Assembly (NCBI GenBank): GCA_010093705.1 | Contig: MU006123.1 | Span: 1-64,000 of the forward strand | Source: Patellaria atrata CBS 101060 | Taxonomy: Eukaryota; Ascomycota; Dothideomycetes; Patellariales; Patellariaceae | Length of the DNA: 64,000 bases | Direction of reading: 5' to 3' | Shown here: positions 51,565-63,148 of the stretch, one piece after another | Layout of the letters: each line of letters begins with the position of its first letter | Position numbering within the stretch: position 1 is the stretch's first letter | Translations under genes and position numbers: made by a program | The notes under the pieces: generated by a model | Told to the model about the DNA's origin: nothing | Databases searched by the model: none | The model's input: only the letters and a program-made list of their open reading frames with translations

Positions 51565-52666
51565 ACGAATGTGGACTATGGTTCTCGATAATGATGATAC
51601 GGGCGTTAACAAGGATCGATCGGTCGGGTAGCTGCAACAAAAGCAATTGATGGTAGCTACATCTGTGGTCAACAACATAAGCTTAAATGATATGTACTTC
51701 CCATATGCAAGTGAAATACCTGTTGTTTATGAGATCTTTGAGAGAGATATCGTCAGATTCTTAGTGCACTACGACAGCTTATATGCCTGGCGGGATCTAC
51801 CATGTGCCAAGTGAATAGGAGACAGCTGCATAGACGGCTCGGAAAGCCCTTAGAACTATAGCAAGCATCATAGAGCATTGCACTGTACATCAGAAAAGGT
51901 AAACGCTATGTAGCCTCCGCTATCAAATAGGTTCTAATTGGGGATACGTGCTTCTCGTAAGCTGACTATGTCTCTGAGATTTATACACCTTTAACCCTAC
52001 CTTAATTTTGCCAACTCTCTGTATTAAACAAGTGTATAATAAGAGTTAGGGGTATCTTATCGAGTTATAGTAGTGGAATGCTCGGAGAGTTTTAAGGTAT
52101 GATCTGTCTGTAACAAATGCACCTGTGCAGGGTCCAAGATCTAAGGGGTCCATGAGATGGTTGGAAATTTACGGGTAAGTCTAACCATTCCGGCCGAAGA
52201 GGGAGGGGGAAGTTATGACATACCTAGCCGTCACTTCGAATGATGATTAATAAGATACTTTACCACTACACTTCCCATCCTAAGGTTAGGTACAGGTGAG
52301 GTAAGTGTAAGGTAATCCTAGACTACCTACTAGAGAATGGATACCGTAGAATAGAAACAGGTCGAACTTGAACTATCGGATTAACAAATCCATCGCGCTA
52401 CATCTATAAAGGTATCATAAACTCCCGTAGTTCTCTCACATTGTTGTACTTGTACTTTACGTGTATATTATCAATCACTTCACCGGTCGCTTTGCCCCTC
52501 CGTCACCGGTTTAACCATCCTCACATCTACGGACGATTTATAAGTGGACGTCGCCCAATCTACTATCCACTATTCACTATCCGCTGTTTTCCAAATCCTC
52601 GAATGGCGCCTCTCGCATTTACAGTTATACACTAAGGCAATCCTTTCGAATCAAATTGTTTTGGAT
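51565..52666. other. 1.1-kb intergenic region, no gene seen
   Basis: 3' region of rpl5 and promoter plus leader of the LRR gene. GAGGTAAGTGTAAGGTAATC near 52,297 repeats the AAGGTA-type motif. Short open frames at 52,441-52,780 have no protein character except for the part used as exon 1 of the next gene. Confidence 0.5.
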
Positions 52667-55600
52667 ATGGAGGAAGTACACGGCATCGACGTATCATGGT
52701 TGCATCACTCGAATAAAGGTACGCTACATCTTATGACAGCCGTCCAAACGTATAATTCTGCGGATAAAGAACGAAAATGATTAAATAATGGGCCACTCGT
52801 CCGATCTGTTATTCTTGAATGCGAGAGTATCTTCATCTAACATATCAAATCTATGCTAGACCATCATCATCGATCTCATGCGCCGTCTTCACCAGGTCTC
52901 ACTCGCGATGTGCCTCCATCAACCTCCTCCCATGGCGGTATCCCGAACTATTTCACCTCGAATGATCATCTCAAGGATGCCGTTCGCGTATCGACCATCA
53001 CGAGTAATGGGGAAGGTAAAATAACTCAACCACCGAAATTGCGACGACCTGGACTGATGAGCCGGACAAGCTCAGACAAGATCAATGCTTCAAGTCCCGA
53101 AAACAAGAGAAGGACTTCTTGGATGTCAAGTATAAGTTCAAAATTCTCTTCGCAGGCTCAAGTTGTTTCACCCCCCAACGCGAATGCACCTTCTTCCAAG
53201 AACCCAACGAGCGATCTATCTAATGGGCCCAATAACACACATGACACTGGACATGAGAACGGAGCGATGAAGGATAATATAGACCCACCCTCAAGTCTGG
53301 GTAGAGCTAATGGCTTCTTCTCAAACGCATTGCGTAGATTGTCCTCGGGAACTTCTGTTCCCGGAGCTGGTAAAGCAGTCGTTAACGGCGGCATCTGCCC
53401 TCGGCGTGTTTTGAATATCGACCATGATCGCACGCGGTGTCTTCTTCCGGAGTTGGATCAGAACAAGCTGCGCAAAGTCGCATTTTGCGTTGATGTGGAA
53501 ATTGCGGGAGGCCCCAAGTATAAGGACGATCCAGACCCATTAGACCGGAAGAAAAAGTCCAAGGACAAGAAGATTAAAGAAAAGGAAGAAAGAGAAGCTT
53601 TGAAAAACCCAGATGCTATCGTCGAAGACGAAGAGCGAAATAACGTGGTTCAGACTGGAGGAGAGGACACTAGTTCAGAAAGCGTCCCTACTGTGGACGA
53701 AATGGTTGTGGACGACAAGAAGGAGATAAGTAGAAAGAAGGAAAAGAAGAAGAGATCGGAGGAGGAAAGAAAAGAGAGAAAGGAGAAGAAAAGACGGAAA
53801 GCTGAAGAGAATGGTACCATTCCCGTCGAACTGACAAGAGATGAAGCCAATGCGAGCACTTGTTGTCCAACTCGACTATCGAGTAACTTCTCACAGCGAA
53901 CCCAGGATAGGCCAACTACAGACCCCGTCAGAATTTACAGGAGATGTTGCCAATTAAGAGAAACCCCTATTCTAAAACGAATCAGTGACCAGCTGACAGC
54001 GCCGACAACCTGTGCTGTAACTGAACCTGGAATCGTAACTCATCTGGATCTGACAGGCTCGAGGATGACATTAGCGGACATTGTGACCTTTTCTGACTGG
54101 TTAGCGGTTGTTCCAGTCAAGAAATTGACTTTCGAGGACTCCGATCTCACGGATGAAGGAGTGAGGGTAATATTGGCAGGGCTACTTGCTGCAAAGGCAC
54201 ATAGCATCACGCCTCATACTTCTAACGCCACGACATCGGATAGTCATCGTGAAGAGAAACTTGGCGTGATTGAGAAATTAAGTTTAAAAAATAATCCAAG
54301 GATTACCAGTCATGGCTGGAGACATATCAGTCTGTTTCTCTACATGTGCAGGTCTATCAAAGCAATTGATGTTTCAATGATTCCATTTCAAGTCCCAAAA
54401 ACAACCTCCGACTCTGAGGGCAAAGGTGTAGAACTCGCAGAGATATTTTCCAAGGCCGTTGCAGAGCGACTTGCTGGTAACCGACTTGAGGAACTGATAA
54501 TGGGCGAATGCGCCTTGACGGCGCAAGACATCCGCAAGATAATCGATGGTGTTACAGTAAGCGGGCTTCAGCGCTTAGGACTCGCTGGCAATAATCTCGG
54601 TGTGGATGGACTTCAACATGTCATCAACTACGTCCGTTCTGGAGTATGTAAAGGACTCGACCTTGGTAGCAATGATCTTCGTAACGGTCTTTCACTCCTC
54701 GCGGAAGGACTTCACGCCTCATGCCCACTATGGGCTCTCAGCCTAGCAAACTGTAATTTGTCGCCAGACTCCCTAAAACCGTTGATGCCCGCACTAGCTC
54801 GTCTTCCTGACCTACGATTTATCGACCTTAGCCATAACAAAGAACTTTTTGATGTACAACCGAGTGCTTGTGGATTGTTGAGGAAGTTTATTCCGCAATT
54901 GAAAATGCTGAAAAGACTACACCTTGCGGACGTATCGATGTCGCCAGCGCAAGCCATTGCAATCGCCGAGGTTCTTCCTGAAACGCCTCATCTCGCTCAT
55001 CTTAGCATAATCGAGAATCCGCAATTGTCCGCGCTGGCTAATGTCTCTGACGAAGCTACTCAGGAAGAAGCATGTGCACTTTACGCTTCCCTAATGGCGG
55101 CAGTGCGGGTTTCTGAGTCTATTATCTGCATTGATGTCGATGTGCCTAGCCAGGAGAGCAGTGAAATAGTCAAAGCCCTGGCCAAGCAGGTGGTTGCATA
55201 CTGTCTCCGCAACCTTGAGCGCGTAACTACTGGCTCGGATGTCATGGACGAGAGTTTTACGGCTGCCGCGCGGGATGAATTACAAGCTGCGGAGCGCAAT
55301 GTTGGCGTGCAGGTGCCTGTAGCATTATTACATCTCGTGGGACATGTTGAAGGCTTCTCGGAAAGTCTTGACGACGATGAGCCTGCGCCTGGCAATGATT
55401 ACATTGTTGGTGGTACAGGCGTCGTCAAAGCTTTGAGCTATTGTCTGCTTGAGAAGGCGAAGGATAAGAGGCGCAATTACTCCACGTCCGGCACTTCAAC
55501 ACCCAAAAGTCCGATCTCAAGCGACGAGACAGAAGCAAAGGCGAAAAACATGAGCAAGAATCTCCTTGGAAGTGCTAGAAAGATAAGGCAAAGGCTCCAA

Positions 55601-56347
55601 CCAGCACTCGTCCGGGAAGCGAAGGGGGGTGATGATATGGCTTATCGTACGTATTCTCTGGACTACTCTCAATCTTCCATACACCTCGAGAAAGTGATAC
55701 TAACACAACTAGGCCGCCTTATATTCCTAGATCAAACGCTTCGTGGAATGATTCAACGTTTCGAAGACGAGTACCCCGAATGTCGTCTACCTCCCGAGGA
55801 ACGTGCTCAAGATAATACTGAACCGGACCATAGCGTATCTTCTTCTCCGCCGACATCGATCTCAGAGCTTCGTATTTCGGCCTCGCCACCTACCTCAGCC
55901 CCGATCACGGCACCAGAGAGCGACGAGGACGACGAATTCCGAGCGCACCCACGCTCCCGCCAAGCTTCCGAAGTCTCCCTTGCCTCTCGCCTTCAGACTC
56001 GGGAGGAAGGCAAGATCCACCGCATCGGGCAGACAATTCGTCGTGACCTGCTGCGTTCCACGCCGACGGGGGATGACGAATCCCTTTTCTTCGAAGATCC
56101 ACCCGAGCCCGCGGAGGATGAGGCGCGGATCGAAAGCCTGAGGCGCAAGTTTGAGGCACTCAGCGCCGAGGAGCTCAAGGGGATGACGAGTGGCGACTTT
56201 GAGCACGCGATGCGCGAGCTGGGTGCCAACGCTAAAGAGCTGGAAAGTGTGACGAGGCTGGGAGGAGAGGATTTGGAGAAGTTTAGGCAGGCACACCGTG
56301 CGGCGTACCTGAATGGGCAGGGGAGGGAGGAGGAAGGTGATTCCTAG
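52667..56347 (+). CDS. Large leucine-rich-repeat protein, fungal Mhp1-type cell-wall/microtubule protein
   Basis: Exon 1 is 52,667-52,718 (MEEVHGIDVSWLHHSNK), intron 1 52,719-52,859 (GTACGC, branch CTAAC, GCTAG), exon 2 52,860-55,646, intron 2 55,647-55,712 and exon 3 55,713-56,347, giving 1,157 residues. The first 190 residues are Ser/Pro-rich and likely disordered. RRVLNIDHDRTRCLLPELD, then LRKVAFCVDVEIAGGPKYKD, open the conserved part. A long Lys/Glu-rich segment follows (about 225-325). From about 385 to 750 are leucine-rich repeats (HLDLTGSRMTLADIV, LGLAGNNLGVDGLQHV, LANCNLSPDSLKPLM) of the ribonuclease-inhibitor type. The C-terminus is acidic and helical. Homologues in Aspergillus are often labelled cell-wall biogenesis protein Mhp1. 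I base that on memory of the family, and the role is inferred. Confidence 0.8.
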
Positions 56348-57563
56348 GGGGTTTACATTGCAATGGCTGGTACCACCGTAGAAGGTCTGTCCAGCGGCTC
56401 AGACAATGTTAGCTAGGGAGAGGTAGGGTCAATCTGAATTTCAGTTATTTTATGTAGATATGACGAGAGGGATCTCTCATAGGAACGTGGAGGGCATTTC
56501 GGATATCGGGTATGGGAGGTTTTGTGTGGACAGTCCTGCATGGTGTGAAGGCGCTGTGTGGTTTAGTTTTCCTTGCTTTCGAGATATCCGGCTTGCACAT
56601 GCGCGCGCCTGGCATGTCGTTACGGATCGATATTGCGTTTGTTTGATATTCGTCGGTCTGATTCTGATAAAATGGTCGTAACTGTGATATCTCGTCCTTG
56701 TTATAGTTACACTGATCCTCGCGTTAGGATACTTGTAGTAGTGTAGTACTAAGTTTCAGGTACAACTGATCAAATGGTTCATTCTACATGATTAGTATAC
56801 TCCACTGTTATTCAAATAAGCTGGGAAGGGGAATTTTTGCTTTATTTATTATTGATATTTGGAATGTATTTATCTCCCATCGCGAGTTGCAGAGACTGGC
56901 TGTATAGCATTCCTGTCTTGTAATATGTCGGCAAGAATATCGGTCCAACATTTCTTGTTATCCTAGCATGGGTACCAGTAACTACATTTGCAGAATACTG
57001 TCATCGACCAATGTTATTGCTCGTCCGGAAAGTTATGCTCCCTGGAGTGATTTACTCTGGCTCCGTATGTAAGTTCGAGCCGACGGACAAAGAGGTAGAT
57101 TATACATATGCGCGGGTAAAGGGGCATAGAATAGACAAGTTTTGGTGGATATCCAGTATTAAGCCGCGTCCTGGGAGTATCGTGTCCAAATAAAGCCAAT
57201 CTCGATGAAAGGACTAGTTGTTACAAAGTCACACAGGTTAGACGCACACTTGCAGTGCTGGATAATGTTAGCACGTGCTGGAGAGCGTGGGCAAAGCAGC
57301 AGATCACGTCACGCAGGGGATGCTACTTATTACTACGGGACCATTCCTGCACAGTCAGAATCCCTAAGCGGGACGTCTGAGGTGAAATTGCATCCAAGTA
57401 ATGAGTCAGTTCCCGAGACAAGCTCAATACGGGCGCTAGGGGTGTTACCACGAAGTGGTGAATGTTTCTACGGGTAGGCAGCAACTGCTCACCACAAACG
57501 GGATCGGAGGTACAACCTGATCAACGAACTTTACACCGTTCGCTTCTTTTAACAATCCATCAT
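56348..57563. other. 1.2-kb intergenic region between convergent genes, no gene seen
   Basis: The space between the LRR gene and the methyltransferase gene, which point toward each other. Short frames at 56,460-56,681, 57,011-57,193 and 57,205-57,477 lack protein character. No RNA gene recognised. Confidence 0.5.
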
Positions 57564-58608
57564 CTAAGTTTCCACGTCTTCCCAGTGAAGCTCATATCCA
57601 TATACAGTCCTTCGTAATAGCTCATCACCGAGATCTTCTTCAAACATGACAGCATCCATAACTTTTTCAAAGATCTTTTCCACCCGGAAACCACTTTTAG
57701 CTGCGAGTTCGAAGAAAGCCAGGTCTTTCTCTAGAAGCCACGGTCTGTACGGAGTAAAGAAAACAAGTGCACGAGCGTCAGTTGCGCGTTTGAGTGTCTG
57801 CTGAACCGTCCTTACGAGCTTCAAATGCTCAGAATGGTTGAAGAGGAGGTCAGCAAGAATGAGAACGTCGAAGCCTTTGGGCCGGTCTGTCAATGGAAGG
57901 TGGGACATCAAGTTTGTGGCGGGAGCACCCCAAAGATAACCTTCCGCGATGATCCGTGTATCTTTTGGAAAGAGATTGCAGTGAGCTATATTGAAGTGTA
58001 GATTTTCGACAAGGTCCTCATCTGGATAATCGGTTACGACGACAATTGACGCTCCACTAATCGCAGCGATAAGACTTGGAAGGCCGCCTCCAGCGCCCAA
58101 CTCCAGAATGGTCTTACCGGCGACCAGGTTCGCGGCATGCTTTTCAAGATGATGGGACACGGTGCGCCCTGCATTCCAGAGGAGATGTCCCTACACGCGT
58201 ATAAGAATAAGCTTATGAAGTGAATTGTGCAAACCAATGCAAACGAGAAGTAACACCGTATGCCATAACAAAATGGCCAGCAGCTAACTTGAGGCAGAAC
58301 ACCTATCTCGCTTAAATGATGATGAGAGGTGTACTTCTGCGGTACGTAGTCTCTAATATGTCGAACGCATGCTTAACGAAGCAAATATGAAAGACTCTCC
58401 TGTCCTAAATCTGGGCTCGACGACACGGTATGGCTATACATGGACTTACCCAGAGAGGACTATGGCCTATCAGACGAATGCTTACTTCATCTCCCGACAG
58501 CAACTGATGTGCCGCAAACGTCGCGGGCTTCTCGGGTTCATAATAGTCGGATGGCTCTTGAAACAGATCTATGTTGTCTTCTTCATCCAACATATCGGTC
58601 TGTATCAT
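57564..58608 (-). CDS. efm7: Protein N-terminal and lysine methyltransferase, Efm7 (Nnt1) type
   Basis: Exon 1 is 58,608-58,450, the intron 58,449-58,191 (GTAAGT..GTGTAG) and exon 2 58,190-57,564, in phase (SPLW|GHLLWNAGR), giving 261 residues, the same length as the yeast protein. Exon 1 carries DLFQEPSDYYEPEKPATF, characteristic of the family. Exon 2 has motif I ILELGAGGGLPSL (about 81-93) for S-adenosylmethionine, VTDYPDEDLVENL for the acidic binding residue, and FDVLILADLLFNHSEH. In yeast Efm7 trimethylates the N-terminal Gly of translation elongation factor 1A and dimethylates Lys3. The start could instead be the second ATG five codons in (58,593), since both lie just before the acidic stretch. 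The 259-nt intron is long for this window. Confidence 0.92.
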
Positions 58609-61036
58609 AGGTAGCTTGGATAGATATAAGTCACAAAGTGTAGTAAACGATGCACCGAGACAGTTGATTCGAGCGACGCCCTCTGAGATAACAGATGTTC
58701 CGATAAATAGAAATATCACATCCACCTCCTCGTCAGCTCCAATAATATGGTGACCCAGCCGCTTCTGATTTATTCGGTCGCGGGACGGTCTGATACCGTG
58801 GTTCTAACAAATCGTGAAATTGCAATCCTTCTCCGTAGATGTGAACGTCGTCTCTTGTCAATGAGGGCTTTGACGTTTTGACATTGCAAAGGACGTATCT
58901 TGACAGGATCATCAACCGACTGGATGTACTGTACGGTAAGGAAACCACCCTGACAAGTTCGGATTAATAATGAATAAGGTATCCAATTGTTGCCAGCTGT
59001 GCGAGGATCAAACATATAAATCCTCGGCGCTAATAGAGATGGTCCTAAATCTTTTCGTAACGTCAAACCTGCAGAGGTCCGGACTTCTCTTTCACAGCAT
59101 CGCTGTCGTCCTTTGTCCAAGTTTTACTACTATTTCCTTGATCAGTGTGAGCGTTTGGTTGCTTTCTTGCAGTCTTCCTGCACACACACTCTCTCTCTGT
59201 CTCTCCTCTCCACTGGTCGATTCCCTAGATTCCTCATATCAACTACGAGACACTTAGGATATCGTTCAAGGCTAACCTAGAAAGTAATAAAGGTTACAGT
59301 TACATGACGACTTACTAAGTAGATTCTAACGTGTTGGTGGTGCTCGTACCCGACTCCCCACACCTCAGTGCCCTGGAGGGCCAGAACTAAGCGACCACGA
59401 GGCAGGTCGAGGCCGAGGCGCACAAAACGAACAGGGCCACTGCATCGGTAGCAATCCAAGGGATCGGATACGGGTAGTTTCTTGTGGGACATACAATACA
59501 TACGTACTTGTATGCCGTCCTTAAAGAGTAGTCATATAGGTTTAACATCAGTTGACATATCCATAACCTAATAAAGCATACCCGACCGGACTTAAAGGTG
59601 GACCTCCCGTCGAAATGGGTTGAAAAAATTAAAGATAACCGGCGGCAGCTTACGTTACCCCTTTTACTGGGCGGGCCGGGACTACCTTTTTGTAACTTTT
59701 CTACCTTTTAGGGCAGGAAGGAAAAAAAAAAGAAGAGCTCCAAGGGTTTTGCCGAGAAGGGAAAGTGGCAGGGCAACAGATCTTTCCCCACATAATCTGC
59801 TCACTTCTCACTTCTCACGGAGTTTCTCAGTAACCAAAGCAGGAAAGGACGATCGCCGCTGACCACAACAAAGCTCAGAGAAGGTAGTTTCTACCTTACC
59901 TACCTACAAGTTCTACCTTTACCTTGTAGTTCTACCTTATAGAGGCACGACGGGAGACGGGAGTCAAGTTTAAGATCAGGTCAGCGTCATAGGAGCCTTG
60001 AGGCTTAAGGCGAGTGTAGCGCGAAAAGGGTAGCGGTACCTTATGTCGTTTTAGCAGCACGATCAAGCGAACAAGCCATAACCTACCGTAACCGTAAGGT
60101 CATCTCCATATCCCCACCTATCGCAACAACAAGCAACAGGACGCCTTCAATCGCAATTGGACAAGCTTAAACCTGAACCCACCTTCATACCTTACCATAC
60201 CATTTGAACTCTTCAGGTTACCTTACCCACCTTACCTACCTTACCTACCTTACCTTAATCCTCCTTACCTTTAGCTTCTCCTTCCCTTCACCACTCTTCT
60301 ACAACTTTAACCCCGGACCGCCCGCCGCGGGCGAGCTCATCTCAAGGCTAAGGTAGAACTGGACTAGGTAGCATTCGTTCAAACCTAACACACTCTTTAC
60401 CTTCCTCCATCTCATCGACCTTCTTTACTGTCAGTTCAGTTGGAACTATTCGAAAGGAAAGTCAGCAAAAAGTTCAAGAATATTATAGCAGTCAACAGGT
60501 CAAAAGCGGTTGCCGTTGGAAGCGCACCAATCAGGCCGGGCATCAAGGAAAAGTCACAGGTTTCGACATTTTCATATCCCACTTACTTGCTGGAAAACTT
60601 GCTCATATCTTGCTCATTGATCTCAATCTTCAACCATCGACACCTCTCGGATACCGAAGGCACTACAACAACACAAGCGAGCGTATCAACCTCGCTCCCC
60701 TGCTTTCACCTTCCATTTCGTACCTTACCCTTAACATCGAATCACTCGCGTCCTTGGTTGGGTAAGTTCCCCACTGGAAACATCTGCAATAAGGTATGTC
60801 ACCGTGCTCATCATCATTCTCCTTCCTCCTCTTCCTCCTCTTCTTCCCTCCACCTCAAATCCTATATTTCCCTCCTACCCCTCTTTCCACCGCCCGGCCT
60901 GATAAAGGATCTGGACGCTCTGCTCATTACCGCTGCATCACTCGCGAACTTCCAAGGACTGACATTATGGCAGGGGTTAGGAGGATACCGCTGAGACTTA
61001 AAAGCGGTATCTCATTCTCGCCGCTCTCGGGGAATC
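58609..61036. promoter_or_regulatory. 2.4-kb divergent region with TACCTT repeats and pyrimidine-rich leader
   Basis: Lies between efm7 (-) and the copper-fist gene (+). No convincing gene. The right half holds dense TACCTTACC motifs (59,893-59,940 and 60,215-60,260), two CTTGCTCAT copies (60,598-60,606 and 60,609-60,617) and a CTC/TCC-rich tract near 60,810-60,860. A long transcribed leader, possibly with introns, is likely. Open frames such as 60,440-60,994 are low in complexity. Confidence 0.5.
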
Positions 61037-63148
61037 ATGCCCTGGATTGCTGTTGACGGTGAAAGGAAGAAGGTCGCATGGTAAGTACCTTAGCTTTTCC
61101 CTCATTCTCTTGAACCACTTAATACTGTTCCTCAATCCTTTCCTACTTCTCCTCCTTCACGCTCAAGAGCATATCACTGTTCATATCTTTTGCACCGGCG
61201 CTATTGCTCAGAAATTTCAACGAACCCCACCAACTGACATTCCTCCTTCCTAGCGGTCCTTGCATTCGGGGACATCGATCTTCAAAATGCGACCACCGCG
61301 ATCGCATTTTACTCGAGGTTCGTAAGCCCGGTAGGCCATTAAGTGGCTGCCCTCATCCAGCCGGATCTTGTAGTTGCGAGAGAATCGTGATTAACTATAC
61401 TATCCCGAAGAGTCAGTCACGATGTGTCCCCTTCATTCGCTCTTGTACTAACAATGGCAGAAGGCTCCGGTGGCGCTGGAACCTGCGCTGAGAATAACCG
61501 AGTCCAGAAACCGAGGCAGAAGAAAACCAACGCTAATAAAGCTAAGACTCTTATTGCCGTCGAGTCTCCGAATAATCCAGCGGCGCCAGAAGAGGAAGCA
61601 CTCTCTGCAGCCACGTCTACAGTTCCCAATTCGGAGGATGCTTCTACAAATCCCAGCTCCCCTCCCTCAAGTGAGAGCGCTCTAGTCGAGGTGGAGGCCA
61701 ATCAACAATTTGTTGTCGAGGTGGATACGAACCAGCAACCTGCTGTCGAGGGTGTCGAGAATGTCAAGGTTGAAGGGGATACTCTGCATCCTCTACAGCT
61801 GGGAATGATGGGCGCCGGTGGCTACGGAACCTCTCAAGATGATGTTGGATGGACCGGTAACTGGCCGGATGACACTCCTTTTCCCGGCCACTGCACGCCG
61901 CGTCCCGACGGACCAATTGAACCAAAGAATTGTTGTGGAACCAGCAAGAAGCTTGCTCAGGAGCGTATTCTTGAACAGCCAGAACGTAAGAGCTGCTGCA
62001 AGCCAGCCACGGAGACATACCTTCCAGCGGTCGCTGCTACTGTCGCTGACGGAGTCAACGGTCTTAAGAGTGCCGATCAGCACCGGCATTTCGCCACTAA
62101 CAATACTTACGTTACCCCCGATGGTAACTTTGAATATCGCGAGCCAATTCAGGAATACACGCCGCATCGACAACCGAGCAATGGTTACCGTATGAATGAG
62201 AACGTTCCTATGGGTAATACAATGGGAGCACCCCTTGCGACAAATTTTCACCCATTTACCGTGCCGAATAATACCTGGGCTCTGCCACCAGCTCCTGAAG
62301 ATGTCATGTCGCATGGTCCTGGCAACTGCGACTGCGGCGATGAATGCGCCTGCCTCGGATGTGCTACACATCCCAAGAATATTACTACGACGTCATATGT
62401 TCGCGACATGGGTGTTTACATGATGCAAAATCCCGGCCTGTTGTCTCGCAGGGCAAGCTTTCAGCAACAGTACGCACAAAATGGCGTTTACAACATTGGA
62501 AATCCTCAGCAAGTGGGACCCACGTTTGGTCCACCGTTCACCCAGCAGCATTATAACGGCAATTCAACCCAATATCTTAACGAATATGCGGCTACTTATG
62601 CGGAAAACATGCCCTACCCACATCAGCAACAGATGATGTATCAGCCAATTCCGCACCCGACATTCGACCTCAACCATCTTCAGCTGCAGAGCCCGTCGAC
62701 TGATCAAGATCAAGACCCGAGAAAGATGTTTCTGAAACCATACGTTGATAAAGATAACTCTTCCATGCGAGCAGACTTTGCTTCGCAATTAGAACGCGTC
62801 CCACAAATCGATACGGTCGGATATATGGACTTCGAACATCTCATCAATTCACCAGAGGAAGATACTAATCTCTCCCCGACCTCGTACCTTTTTCAGGCCG
62901 TTGAGCTCCCGGCTTGCAATGATGCTAATGGGATCTGTCAATGTGGAGAAGAGTGCAACTGCGCAGACTGCCGTGTTCACGGTGGACCTACTCTTCCTGC
63001 GAACAACGATTTCAACTTCGACTTCATGGTGAACGCCAACGTCAATGTCAACGGAAACACGGTTGTCGATCATGAGTCTCGCATGCCTACTAACGGCCTT
63101 TCAAACAACGCCTTTGAGATGTCGTTCAATGCCTCCGTTCCTGGTTGA
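61037..63148 (+). CDS. Copper-fist transcription factor (Mac1/Cuf1/AceA type)
   Basis: Exon 1 is 61,037-61,080, intron 1 61,081-61,253 (GTAAGT..TCCTAG), exon 2 61,254-61,411, intron 2 61,412-61,460 (GTCAGT, branch CTAAC, GGCAG) and exon 3 61,461-63,148. All are in phase and give 629 residues. The N-terminus is a complete copper fist: VACGPCIRGHRSSKCDH (C15, C18, C27, H29), minor-groove KPGRP at 39-43, then a Cys cluster (CPHPAGSCSC). Two C-terminal motifs share the spacing C-x-C-x3-C-x-C-x2-C-x2-H (357-371 and 560-574), with CC pairs in between. Such proteins sense Cu(I) in the nucleus and control copper uptake or detoxification genes. Two such motifs recall Mac1/GRISEA, but detoxification regulators also carry them, so the type is left open. 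Confidence 0.93.

Noticed and set aside
56460-56681. 73-residue open frame after the LRR gene
   Set aside because: Short, Cys/Trp-rich without pattern, in a convergent spacer. No support as a gene.
60440-60994. 184-residue open frame upstream of the copper-fist gene
   Set aside because: Ser/His/Pro low-complexity translation of a pyrimidine-rich leader, with no domain. More likely untranslated leader or promoter.
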